NCBI RefSeq assembly: GCF_000740895.1
Contig: NC_025260.1
Location: 496,001 to 560,000, forward strand
Length of the DNA stretch: 64,000 bases
Source: Theileria orientalis strain Shintoku
Taxonomy: Eukaryota; Apicomplexa; Aconoidasida; Piroplasmida; Theileriidae
Direction of reading: 5' to 3'
Part shown: positions 33,894 through 43,700 of the stretch, one piece after another
How the letters are laid out: each line of letters opens with the position of its first letter
Numbering within the stretch: the first letter of the stretch is position 1
Position numbers and translations under genes: made by a program
The notes under the pieces: generated by a model
What the model was told of the DNA's origin: nothing
What the model saw: the letters and a program-made list of their open reading frames with translations, nothing else
Database searches by the model: none

Positions 33894-36800
33894 CTAAACT
33901 GACTCCTGCATGCTCGCGGAGCTCCTCGGCGGAGGCGGAATGTTGATCAGCTTGTGGGTCTTGTACTTGCAAATCGACTCGAGGAACTGAGAGTCAACCT
34001 GCTGCGAAAAGCTCGAGTACTTTAGCGAAAGGAGAAGCAGGGCAGTCTGACTCGTGTTCAGCTGCATGTCCATCAGACTCGCGCTCGCGACCGGCGTGTC
34101 AGTGTGCTCAATCGGCAGGTTCGGCACGGAGCGCGTGGTGCTGTTGGAGCCGAAAAACCTGCGCGCCTCCTTGATGCTGCGCACAAACTGCCTGCGGTCG
34201 ATCTTGCCGTGGAAGTAGAGCGTGATGCTGTCGCGGTTGAAGCAGAGTGACACGTCGGGGCAGCTCTCGGCGAACTGGAGGAGAATACGCAGGTCGAAGA
34301 CGTCGAGGCTGAGGTCGTCCCTGCCGCGGTGGTCGCGCGCGCCGGAGCCCGAGCTCACTAAGTTGATGTGAATCGAGTCCCTGTCGTTCGACGGGTGAAT
34401 GCTCGCCCTGATCTTGTCCATCACGGAGTGGCGGGCGCTCCACCAGGTCTTCAGCTGCTGCAAGAAGAGCTTCTCGAACTGCTCGTTCTCAGCCTCGAGC
34501 CAGTGGAGCAGCGGCCTGCCCACGAGCTCGTCGTCCAGGTCGTGGAGCAGCGTCTCGCGCACGCTCCGCTGCCCCATCATTTTTTCGAGCTCGAGCTTCT
34601 TCTCGTAGCTCTCCTCCGCGTGCTTGTAGCCGTCCGTGTGGTAGCCGTTTTCGAGGTCGTAGGCGCCCGCGCGGTGCTGCCTGTGCCTGCTTCCCTTCGA
34701 GGGCGTCGACATCTGGTCGCCATCGCCGAGCTCGTTGCCCGAGTCAGGGTCGTTGCTGTCCAGGTCCTCGTTCCTCGGCGAGTCCTCCGAGTCGAGGCTC
34801 TTCTTCGGACTCGCGAAGCCCGCCTGCAGCTTCTGGTACGGCCCCAGCGGGTGCATCTTCTGGAAGGGCGAGAGCGGCTGTATCTTCTGGTAGTTCGAGA
34901 GCGGCTGCACCTTCTGGTAGCTCTGCGCGTATGCGTGCGCGTACATTCTCGGCGTGACCACTGTGTTCATCAGGAAGAGCACCGAGGCGTCCAGCTTCGC
35001 CTTTATCTTTTCGTTCTTGCAGATGCTCAGCACCATCTGCTGCAGCAGCATCTTAATGTACTCGTTGTTGTAGCTGAAGAGGAAGTGCGAGTACTTCTTC
35101 AGGTCCTCGAGGACGTATTCGAGCACGTCGTCCATCAGCTGTATCGTCGGGTTATAGTAGGGGAGCAGGTACGAGAGCGTGAAGCTCGCCTTGAGCGCGT
35201 AGTTTTCGTACAGCTTCTTCACCATTTGGCGCACCGGCTCCGGGCCGCTGATTCGCGTGAACATCATCTTCACCACTTTCAGCAGGTTCTTCAGGTTCTT
35301 TCCCAGCTGCAGGCCGCTCTGCGTCGCCATCTGCGCGTACTCGAGCTTGTTCCTCTGTATGAAGTCCGACTTGAACTCCGCCTCGAAGAGCTCGTAGACC
35401 TCCTCGCACACTCTCGCCAGGCCCAGCGTCGGGCACAGGTCCAGGACCATTCTGCACTCTCCCTCCTTCACCAGCGTCGTGATGTCTCCCGTCAGCTTCG
35501 CATGCTCGCTCCTCTCCTGCTTATCCGCCGGCCCTGCCGCTGCCGCCGCGCCCTGCACATGCACCTGGGCCTGACTCTGACCGGGGCCCTGCGTCGTGCT
35601 CTTCGCCGACGCCTCCAACCGATCAGAAGCCGATGCGGGCGCAGGGTCCAGCAGACTCTGCTTTTCCGTCAGGTTCAGGCGCCCCAGACTATCCTCCTCC
35701 ATAAAGTCCCCTTCGTACTCGTTTTCGAACTGCCTTTCGAAGTTTTCGAACGCCTCGAACTTGCCCTCGAAGTCGCTCATTGCCGACATCTTCTGATCCC
35801 TCTCCTCGTACTCCTCTCTCGCCGGAAGCCCTCCTTCCACTTCCTTCAGCTTCTCCTCAGTTTCCTTTTCTCCTCCTTCTGCGCTCACTGAGCCCGAGTC
35901 CTCCTTGCCTGCGCTGTCTTCTTCGTTCATCGAGTACAACTCCTCCTCCTTTACCTTAAGCGTCTTCGTGGTTTTCGTGGCCTTCTCCATAGGCTCTTCT
36001 TCATCTTTTTTTCCTCCGTGTTCCACTGCTTCTGCTGCTTTATCGTCGTTCTGGCGCTGCTCTTGGCTCTGCAGCTCCTGCTCCTCTTCTTCGTCGTCTT
36101 CCGTTGGCTGCACTCTTCTCGAGAACGTGCTCTTTTTGTTCGACGGTATTGCCGACTTCGTCGACTTCCTCTTCTTCTTCTTCGAGAGCTTACTTCCCAT
36201 GTCCGGCTCGTCCTGCTGCGGGTTCGCCCACGTGTCGCTGTAGAAGTTGTTTGAGTCCGGCAGCAGCTCCAGTGCCTCCAGCTCCGTCAGCTCCTTCACT
36301 GAGTTCATGAAGGAGACCGACTCCTTGAACCTTATCGTTGCTGGCGAGTCTATTGTTCTCTTAAGCTGCGTGATTATCACGTCTCCTGACTTCTTGTTGA
36401 TCTTCTTGATTGCGCAGCTCCACCTTCGCACGTTCTGGACGCTTCTTATGTGGCACTCCTCGAGCACCTGGTACTTGTCCACGTCCTCGTCCTTCGACGT
36501 CTCCTTGCTCTGCCCCTCCTGCTCCGGCTCCTTTCCCTCCAGACTTGACAGGTACCCCAGCTCTCTGATGATCGGCAGCAGCCACTCGAATATGTACTGC
36601 TGCAGCTGCTTCTTCGCGTCGCACACTACTGCTCCCAGGCACAGCAGGTCCACGCTGTCCACGCACATCCACTTGAATATCAGCAGCGGGTACTCTGCGT
36701 CGTCCTGCAGTGGGAACCATGTGTTCGGCCCGTTAATGTAGAACGAGGAGGGTCCTCCGCATATAAGCACCGTTATGTCTGGAGCTCTGCTTTTTTCCGT

Positions 36801-39800
36801 GGTCACGTAGTAGCTCAGGTCCATGTTCGGCTGCATGTACACGAACTTCTTTCCCATGCGCAGTGCGTGCACGTCGTTTTTCAATGCGTAGAGCATGAAG
36901 CAGTCTCCTGCGCACGGCCTCCATGACAGCTTCACTGTGCACTCGTTTTCGTCCGGGCATTCGTTTCCGCACAGGCACTTCGTCTTCTTCTTCGTCTTAC
37001 TTGCCCCCAGCGTCATGAACTCTTCTGAGATTTGTGCGCTCAGCAGCTTCCTTATTGCCCAGTACAGGTGCGCCACCTTCGTCGCGGCGCCGTGGTACTT
37101 GTGGTTGACGTGCAGCTTTTTCGTCGGCATTACCTTCGTCTCGCACGAGAACCCCTCCAGTCCAAACAGGTCGTGCGTCGTCAGTATTCCTATTTCCAGC
37201 GAGTTTTTCACCTTGTAACACTCCCCGTCTGTGCCCTCGAACTTGCAGTTGATCAACATCGTCGGCCTAAAGTCGGCGTCGTCCGCCACGGTCCCGGGTC
37301 CCGTAGTTGCTGTTGTTCCTGTAGTTGTTGTTCCGGTTGCCGTTTTACCGGATGGCAAGGTTGTACCTGCCAAGGTTGTACCGGTTGCCGTGGTCCCGCC
37401 CGCCAAGGTTTTACCTGCCTCTAATTTGTTGGGTGCTCTATTGGCGAGTGCCTGTCCCTCGGAGGCGGCTGCTTCCGCCCCCTCCGCGACGCTCTGCGTG
37501 CCGATCCTCGGCGATGCGTTCGACGAGCTCGGCGCGTCCTTCGCGCGGCGCGCAGTCAGGTTCAGCAGCGGCAGGTAGCAGATGGACATGTTAAGCGTGT
37601 GGTTGTGCGGGTTCGGCCCTGTGTTCGTCTGCTTGAACTTGTGGCCCGCCTGCGCGCTCTCCTTCTTGCAGTAGAAGCGCGCGACGCTGTCCGGGCTCAG
37701 GAAGACCTGCGGGTCGCTCCGGTGCGCCCGCTCCTGGTCGAATGAGATGCTCTTCAGCTTCACGTCGAGCGGCGGTATGATGCAGGTTCCCTTCTCCAGG
37801 CTCTGCTTTCCCGTCTTCACCTTCTTCTTCTTCTTGTCGTCCGACTTCAGGCACATTTCCGACAGGTCCTCGATCAGCGACTCGTTGTATGCCTGCAGCT
37901 GCGAGTTTGTGAAGACCGTCAGGTCCGCCATTTCGTTTGAGACCCAGAATGGCAGTATGTATCCGTTGTAGCCGAAGTTGTACTTGCACTCGTGGCCCAT
38001 GCACACGCAGCTCTCGTGCGTGCAGAGGTGTATGTTTTTTCCCAGGCTTCCGCAGGAGTTTGCGCACTTGATGTCCTTGTCCATCTTGAGTCCTTTGTCC
38101 GTCTTCATCGAGTTCATTTTTGCCGTTGAGAACAGGTTTTTGTACATTGCTCTCGTCTCGTTGCCCACTGCGCTTTCTTCCGGCGTCTTATTTGTGCCTT
38201 CTCCTGCTGCCTCCATCTCCTTCTGCTTCGCCTTGATCATGTTTAGTGTCATGTCGCAGTCCATCTCAATCGACTCCACTATTTTTCCCAGGTCTCCCAC
38301 TGTGTACACGTAGTCGAAACAGTTCTGGTACTCGTTTTTGTTTGCGTCCTGCATGTGCACCAGCATTTTCGTCAGCAGTTTTTCGTACGTTCTGCACAGG
38401 TTTGCTCCTATTTCCTCGTACCCGTCCGGCAGCTGTTCCTTCAGTCCCAGTATTCTCAGCTCCGACTGCTTCAGGTCTGACAGCAGCACCTTCTGGTTAA
38501 ACGACCTTTCGTTCCACAGGATTTTGTGTCCCATTTTTTCCAGCTCTTCTCGCACGTTAACTCCGTGTTTGTGGAGCATGTATGCTCTCAGCAGCTCGTG
38601 CGGCCTTATCAGCGGGTACACCAGCACTCTCTTTCTCCTCAGGTAGTTGCGCATTTCCGAGACTGCCGGCAGGTCGTACTTTTTGCTGTAGATGCGCATG
38701 ATCTCCAGCTCCTGCTCCACTGTAAGATCGTACTTCGCCTCGAAGTGTATCATGCCCTCTTGGTCCGGCAGGTCTAGCGCGTTATTTCTTCCCTCGATTG
38801 GGTACAGCGTCTTCGTCTGCTGAATCTGCTCCTGCAGGCTCTTCACTGCTGCTGGCAGGTTAAACTTAACTGTGTTTTCGTCCGTGCACGCCTTCAGCAG
38901 CAGCATCGTTCTGCAGTCCATTGTGTAGCGCACGCACGCGTCCCAGATGCACTCGACCAGGAAGATCGAGGACCTTTCCGACGTCGACAGGAACTCCGTC
39001 ACCTCCGAGCTCTTCTGTCCCAGCTCCAGCTTCGGCGTGTTTAGCAGGTTCTGCAGTGCCTGACTCGACTCCATTTCGTACTTGATGAACCTCCGCGAGA
39101 TCAGCTCCTCCGGCGTCTGCTGCTTCGGCGGGAGCTCTTCCAGCGCGTGGTGCGTCTCGTTCATTGAGTAGTGCAGGCTCGCCACTCCGTAGCGCGCGTC
39201 TCCTTGGCTCTTCGGGTTCGGCAGCAGCTGCGGGTACGGCAGACTCGTTCCGCTTCCTTCGAGCAGGTGTTTGATTGGCTTTACTTCCATTTCCTTAATC
39301 GAGAACGGCTCTTTGATGTGTCCTTTTTCTCTCAGCTGCGCTCTCAGGTTCCAGCAGTCTCTGCAGAAGTACTCCAGGTGACACCTCAGTATTTGTATGT
39401 TTCTGAACAGGATCGTTGCTGGCTCCAGCAGCTGCGTCCTCACCTCTTCTCCTGGGAACCTTCCGTTTTCCGTCAGGAATAGCGCCGGTCTGTTTTTGCA
39501 CATCTTGCAGCTGCATCCGCACGAGCATCCTTCTCCTTCCCACGTGTACACTCCGTTGTTCGCCACGTTTTCGCACAGTTCCCTGAAGAACAGCTCCGAG
39601 ATCATCTGCCTGAACTCCTCCTCGAATATTCTCTCTCTTCTCTGCAGAAAGTCCACCAGCAGGCTTCCTTCTGCCGTCGGGTTCACTGCGTGCAGCATTG
39701 CCGAGTTTTCCTTCGACGCGTTGAGCAGCCAGCTTACTAAGGGCGCCACTGTCTTCAGTCTGTTAACTCTCCTCATGATCTCTCTCTTCGAGGCCGAGAC

Positions 39801-42773
39801 TTCGTACTTGTACCTTCTCTCCTTCTCGTCTAGGCTCGCCAGCACCTCCAGGTCGTATCCGTGCACGTCGCAGCATGCTGAGAGCTTCGGATTTCCTCTT
39901 CCTATTTTCCTCAGGTGCAGGTAGTCGTAGATCGAGTCTGCTCTTCTTCCTTCTCTGTCTCGCTCCTCTTCGTTTCCTTCTCTCGCCACGTCTCCCAGCT
40001 CCAACTCCGGGTACCTCTTCGACAGGTCCGAGGCGTTAATTCCCATCTGCGTGTGTTTGTTGAGCAGGTCCTCGTGCTTCTTAATGATTTTATTGTGTTT
40101 TCCCATAAGTTCCGGGTCGCTTCCTACTAGTTCCGGGAACTTGTTAACCAGCTCGTTGTAGAAGCTGATCATTTCCGGGTACTTTGCCACCAGGTGCGGG
40201 TACTTACTTGCGATTTGCGGGTTATTTGTCACCAGGTGCTTCGTGTACTCCTCGTAGAGCTCCTTGTTCATATCTTCTTGGTTCTTCAGCGACGCATACT
40301 CTTCCTGCTCCTCTTCCGACGCTCCGCTCTTCGGCATGTTCATTCTGTACTCCACTGCTGCCAGCAGGTCTTGCTCCGTCACTCCCAGCTCCGCCAGCGT
40401 CGCGTAGTACAGCTTCGGGTTCCAGTCCTTCAGGTTTCCTATCAGGTCCACTTCTCCCACCTGCAGCATGTCTATGTAGTCTTCTGCGATGTACACTGCT
40501 GAGACGCAGAAGAAGTCTCTGTGGCACTTCCACTCTGTGAACTCCATTTTCGTCGTCAGTTTTTCCACCTTTCCTTCCGACATTCTGTACCACGGTCCGT
40601 CCTCCTCCGGCCTCAGCAGCAGCGTGTTAAAGCTCGTTCCTTTTCCCGACGCGTCGTACCTCATGTCTCCCTCCTTAATTATCAGTGCGTACAGCGAGTA
40701 CCACTTCACTGAGTTGTGCTCCTTGTCGCAGGCGTTATCGTAGTCTCCGAATGCGTCCTCGTCGTCCTCCGAGCACTCCGCGTTTCCGTACTCGTCGTAG
40801 TTGTTCGTGTTTCTGCTGTCGTCGCTCATGTTATCGAATCCTCCCGACACCTTGATCGACGTGCAATCTAGTCGCAGCGGCACGTCGAACAACTCTCCCT
40901 TCTTTGCGTTTTTCGTCGGGTACAGGTAGAAGAAGAGCACCTGCGGGTACCTTGCCAGCGTCTTCGGCGTCGCCTCCAGCGCCTTCTGCAGCGAGTTTGA
41001 GTGCTTACACCTGATGTATATCGTCGAGATGTCGTCCACGCTCGGGTGGCTGAAGAGCGTTTCGTTTTCCGGGGAGCCTGAGAACAGGAACTTGCACGTG
41101 CTCTCCAGCAGCGTCTGGTCTCGCAGGTACACTGGCAGCGTTTCTTCCTCGTTTCCTTCCTTTCTTTCTGCTCCTTCTGTGTTTTCTCCGTTTTCCTGTG
41201 CGGTTTTCATTCTTCTCTGCTTCAGCAGCTTCTTCGCTGACGCCAGGTCTCTCAGGATCATTGTGAACATTTCCGAGTGCAGGTTTACTAGCAGATCTTG
41301 CGGCTCCAGCGTCTGCAGGTCCGTCATGTGCATTGCCTTCAGTATTGGCTTCAGGTTCGGCGATGGCGGCAGCAGCTTTGAGAACACGTCTGGCCTTTCT
41401 CCTATGCTGTTGCTCAGCGTTCCTGGCATCAGTCTGTACTCCTCGACTGGTGACTGCTTCCCTTGGTCTTCTTTTTCTTTATTTTTTTCTTCTCTTTTCG
41501 TTTTCCTCACTTCCCACTCGTATCTACCTCCGTCGAATGAACAACAGTTTACTGTTGGTGCGTCGTACTTGTCGTTTACTACTTGAAATTCTTCTGAAGC
41601 CATTTCTTCAGTTGCTTCGCTACTATTATCTCTATTACCACTGCTACTCTCTGATATGTATTGTGGTCTATTTTTTTGTGACTGTTTCGGGATAAGCTCG
41701 TACAGGTAGTACTTCGATATCTTCGAGTTGTCCACTGAGGATATTTTGTACGTTCTGCACGACACTGCTAACGGGTACAGGTACATGTATGCGAACACTT
41801 TCTGCAGCGCCACGATGATGCTCGTTTCCTCAGTCACTTCTCCGTCGAACTCGTAGTTCCACAGCAGCACGCTTCTTCTGAACTCTCTCAGGTGGTACAG
41901 GACGTGCACCATCAGGCTCAGGATGTCGCTGTCCAGCGTCGGACTGATTGCTGGCACTACTGAGTCCAGGCACTTGAGCAGCATACAGTCGGTGATGTTT
42001 TCGTCCTCGGCGTCGCTCTGGTTCGTGCGATTCAGGCTTTCGTTCGCTTGGTGTATCATTTTGCTGCACACTTCTGTGCACAGTTCTCTCTGTGCTCTGT
42101 CCGGTATGTACTCCCACATCATCTGCGGCTGGTACAGTGGCGCCTTAGACCACAGGCATCCGTAGGGCGGCTCCGCCTTTCCTCTTATCAGCACCGTTCC
42201 TTCCTCGTCCATGAAGCCTGCTGTTTTCGTCAGCCTTGCGTGCGAGATCATCTTCTGCCATCCTCTCGACGTTGCGTCGCTCGAGAAACTCCAGTGTGCC
42301 CATGACGTCACTGACTGCTTCGGGTCCTTGAAATTAACCACCGTCAGCTCGAAGCGCACGTTCGGGAACACCCAGTACTCTGGGTACCAGTCCTGTACCA
42401 CTGCTTCCACGAACACTGACAGGTGACTTGACTCTGAATCCGTTCCTGCTGTTCCTCTCGGGTGCAGTAGCAGTCTGTAGTGGAATCCTTTTGAATTTCC
42501 TTCCATTGGCGACTCTATGTCGTTTTGCGTTTTCGCTATTCTCCAGAACGACCTTATTGCGAACTCCACTCCTGCGCATCCGTCGTCTGAGGTTGTCGAT
42601 TTTGCGTCTCCTCCTTGGCTGCTACACATGTAACATGGGAAGTGTGTGTCATCTTGGAAGTAACAGTCCTGAATCAGGCACTCCTTGTGTGACGAATCTG
42701 ACGGCTGTTCCTCCGATCTTTCCTGTGTGTTACTTTGCGTCATTTTTAAATTATCTTTTTCAGAAGACGACAT
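33894..42773 (-). CDS. Giant MATH-domain protein with a catalytically dead USP7-like domain
   Basis: A single intronless ORF of 2,959 residues, start ATG at 42773. Residues about 69-205 are a MATH domain (RGWQKMISHARLTK, GFMDEEGTVLI, KAEPPYG, as in USP7). A USP fold follows in order: LMVHVLYHLREFRRSVLLW near 287-305, VALQKVFAYMYLY at 321-333, LEPQDLLVNLHSEM at 489-502, ARYPQVLFFYLYPTK at 607-621, SLYALIIKEGD near 693-703, and GPWYRMSEGKV near 726-735. The Cys box has no cysteine where GATCYMNS is expected, and the GGHY His box reads GKGTSFN. The rest holds KYPELV-type heptad repeats (about 850-910), cysteine clusters (CSCGCSCKMC; CLCGNECPDENEC), Thr/Gly repeats, Lys/Glu-rich linkers and a C-terminal helical region. 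Probable scaffold rather than protease. Confidence 0.72.
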   Translation of the reverse strand: MSSSEKDNLKMTQSNTQERSEEQPSDSSHKECLIQDCYFQDDTHFPCYMCSSQGGDAKSTTSDDGCAGVEFAIRSFWRIAKTQNDIESPMEGNSKGFHYRLLLHPRGTAGTDSESSHLSVFVEAVVQDWYPEYWVFPNVRFELTVVNFKDPKQSVTSWAHWSFSSDATSRGWQKMISHARLTKTAGFMDEEGTVLIRGKAEPPYGCLWSKAPLYQPQMMWEYIPDRAQRELCTEVCSKMIHQANESLNRTNQSDAEDENITDCMLLKCLDSVVPAISPTLDSDILSLMVHVLYHLREFRRSVLLWNYEFDGEVTEETSIIVALQKVFAYMYLYPLAVSCRTYKISSVDNSKISKYYLYELIPKQSQKNRPQYISESSSGNRDNSSEATEEMASEEFQVVNDKYDAPTVNCCSFDGGRYEWEVRKTKREEKNKEKEDQGKQSPVEEYRLMPGTLSNSIGERPDVFSKLLPPSPNLKPILKAMHMTDLQTLEPQDLLVNLHSEMFTMILRDLASAKKLLKQRRMKTAQENGENTEGAERKEGNEEETLPVYLRDQTLLESTCKFLFSGSPENETLFSHPSVDDISTIYIRCKHSNSLQKALEATPKTLARYPQVLFFYLYPTKNAKKGELFDVPLRLDCTSIKVSGGFDNMSDDSRNTNNYDEYGNAECSEDDEDAFGDYDNACDKEHNSVKWYSLYALIIKEGDMRYDASGKGTSFNTLLLRPEEDGPWYRMSEGKVEKLTTKMEFTEWKCHRDFFCVSAVYIAEDYIDMLQVGEVDLIGNLKDWNPKLYYATLAELGVTEQDLLAAVEYRMNMPKSGASEEEQEEYASLKNQEDMNKELYEEYTKHLVTNNPQIASKYPHLVAKYPEMISFYNELVNKFPELVGSDPELMGKHNKIIKKHEDLLNKHTQMGINASDLSKRYPELELGDVAREGNEEERDREGRRADSIYDYLHLRKIGRGNPKLSACCDVHGYDLEVLASLDEKERRYKYEVSASKREIMRRVNRLKTVAPLVSWLLNASKENSAMLHAVNPTAEGSLLVDFLQRRERIFEEEFRQMISELFFRELCENVANNGVYTWEGEGCSCGCSCKMCKNRPALFLTENGRFPGEEVRTQLLEPATILFRNIQILRCHLEYFCRDCWNLRAQLREKGHIKEPFSIKEMEVKPIKHLLEGSGTSLPYPQLLPNPKSQGDARYGVASLHYSMNETHHALEELPPKQQTPEELISRRFIKYEMESSQALQNLLNTPKLELGQKSSEVTEFLSTSERSSIFLVECIWDACVRYTMDCRTMLLLKACTDENTVKFNLPAAVKSLQEQIQQTKTLYPIEGRNNALDLPDQEGMIHFEAKYDLTVEQELEIMRIYSKKYDLPAVSEMRNYLRRKRVLVYPLIRPHELLRAYMLHKHGVNVREELEKMGHKILWNERSFNQKVLLSDLKQSELRILGLKEQLPDGYEEIGANLCRTYEKLLTKMLVHMQDANKNEYQNCFDYVYTVGDLGKIVESIEMDCDMTLNMIKAKQKEMEAAGEGTNKTPEESAVGNETRAMYKNLFSTAKMNSMKTDKGLKMDKDIKCANSCGSLGKNIHLCTHESCVCMGHECKYNFGYNGYILPFWVSNEMADLTVFTNSQLQAYNESLIEDLSEMCLKSDDKKKKKVKTGKQSLEKGTCIIPPLDVKLKSISFDQERAHRSDPQVFLSPDSVARFYCKKESAQAGHKFKQTNTGPNPHNHTLNMSICYLPLLNLTARRAKDAPSSSNASPRIGTQSVAEGAEAAASEGQALANRAPNKLEAGKTLAGGTTATGTTLAGTTLPSGKTATGTTTTGTTATTGPGTVADDADFRPTMLINCKFEGTDGECYKVKNSLEIGILTTHDLFGLEGFSCETKVMPTKKLHVNHKYHGAATKVAHLYWAIRKLLSAQISEEFMTLGASKTKKKTKCLCGNECPDENECTVKLSWRPCAGDCFMLYALKNDVHALRMGKKFVYMQPNMDLSYYVTTEKSRAPDITVLICGGPSSFYINGPNTWFPLQDDAEYPLLIFKWMCVDSVDLLCLGAVVCDAKKQLQQYIFEWLLPIIRELGYLSSLEGKEPEQEGQSKETSKDEDVDKYQVLEECHIRSVQNVRRWSCAIKKINKKSGDVIITQLKRTIDSPATIRFKESVSFMNSVKELTELEALELLPDSNNFYSDTWANPQQDEPDMGSKLSKKKKRKSTKSAIPSNKKSTFSRRVQPTEDDEEEEQELQSQEQRQNDDKAAEAVEHGGKKDEEEPMEKATKTTKTLKVKEEELYSMNEEDSAGKEDSGSVSAEGGEKETEEKLKEVEGGLPAREEYEERDQKMSAMSDFEGKFEAFENFERQFENEYEGDFMEEDSLGRLNLTEKQSLLDPAPASASDRLEASAKSTTQGPGQSQAQVHVQGAAAAAGPADKQERSEHAKLTGDITTLVKEGECRMVLDLCPTLGLARVCEEVYELFEAEFKSDFIQRNKLEYAQMATQSGLQLGKNLKNLLKVVKMMFTRISGPEPVRQMVKKLYENYALKASFTLSYLLPYYNPTIQLMDDVLEYVLEDLKKYSHFLFSYNNEYIKMLLQQMVLSICKNEKIKAKLDASVLFLMNTVVTPRMYAHAYAQSYQKVQPLSNYQKIQPLSPFQKMHPLGPYQKLQAGFASPKKSLDSEDSPRNEDLDSNDPDSGNELGDGDQMSTPSKGSRHRQHRAGAYDLENGYHTDGYKHAEESYEKKLELEKMMGQRSVRETLLHDLDDELVGRPLLHWLEAENEQFEKLFLQQLKTWWSARHSVMDKIRASIHPSNDRDSIHINLVSSGSGARDHRGRDDLSLDVFDLRILLQFAESCPDVSLCFNRDSITLYFHGKIDRRQFVRSIKEARRFFGSNSTTRSVPNLPIEHTDTPVASASLMDMQLNTSQTALLLLSLKYSSFSQQVDSQFLESICKYKTHKLINIPPPPRSSASMQESV
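34825..34923 (-). repeat. Coding repeat of about 9 residues, four copies, in the giant protein
   Basis: Four consecutive units resembling YQKVQPLSN (YQKIQPLSP, FQKMHPLGP, YQKLQ) near the C-terminus of the protein. Codon-level divergence indicates the array is older than the VPS8 repeat. Confidence 0.75.
37290..37430 (-). repeat. Thr/Gly-rich coding repeat in the giant protein
   Basis: Degenerate repetition of 9-15 bp words around GGTTGTACC/GGTTGCCG on the plus strand encodes a Thr-Gly-Ala-Lys tract with GTT and TATG words. It behaves as a low-complexity linker. Confidence 0.7.
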
Positions 42774-43700
42774 TTTACATTTAAAATTCTTTTGTTTGTT
42801 CTTTTAAACTAGATTTCACTCTTAAAGGCGAATCTCGTTTTCCAATACACTATTTTACAGTTCTTAAATCGATAAAATATCATATATTTTTGTATACTTC
42901 TTTTCATTATATTTAATTTATGGCATCAAAGGATGTAATTTACTCTGTAAATGGTAAATTAAGCAAAATTTATCAAATGTACATCCGTTTAATTTACATA
43001 TTTATTCAAGCTTAGAATTAGACCCTTTAATACATATTTTATTTGTTGATTTATGATTAAATGGCAATTTAAGGCTATGTAAAACTGTTTTACGTATTGC
43101 GATGGCAAGTATGACATCGAATTTTATGTATTTGCTTAGATGTATAAATCTGCCTTAAACCTTATAGGTAATTTCAACATTTCAGAAAAACTCAACTATA
43201 TATATATATTACTCAATTTAAAAACTTTATTCTAGGATTAAAAATATAAATTGATTCTTGTTCCATCTTTTTTATTACCATGGGGACCTAATATCATAAA
43301 TTATAGTTATTATTTTAAAATTTTTACAATTTACTCAGGAATACCAATTGTTATCGTTTCCTTTTGTTTTACTACTAAAATTTTTTATTAATTTTTTTAT
43401 TCTTGTTTTTTACTCACGAATATAAATCATTTCATTTTCGTTGTATGTGTGAGTATTATTTATTATCAATTGCTTTTATTTTATTATTTTTTATTCCAAA
43501 CAACTACACATTATCATTTAATTTGCAATTTCTTTTTAAAGCTTAATACTTTCCAATATTTTTTCATCTTATTGTCTAAGCGTTTATTGTATATCTACCA
43601 CTTCCAATTATATGCCATAAGGAATCATATCTCATGAAAGACTTTATCGTATATTATCAAATATGCAGATTAAGGACATTTAACTGGATACTGTACTACA
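42774..43700 (-). other. AT-rich intergenic region
   Basis: 927 bp upstream of the giant gene and downstream of glutathione synthetase A. Very AT-rich with a short TA dinucleotide run near 43200; no gene recognised. Confidence 0.5.

Noticed and set aside
34368..35891. A 507-codon plus-strand ORF antisense to the giant gene
   Set aside because: It is Arg/Leu/Val/His-rich with no domain, and similar open frames lie opposite every GC-rich exon (also 2168-3184, 5663-6160, 59622-60539). They result from codon bias on the true strand.
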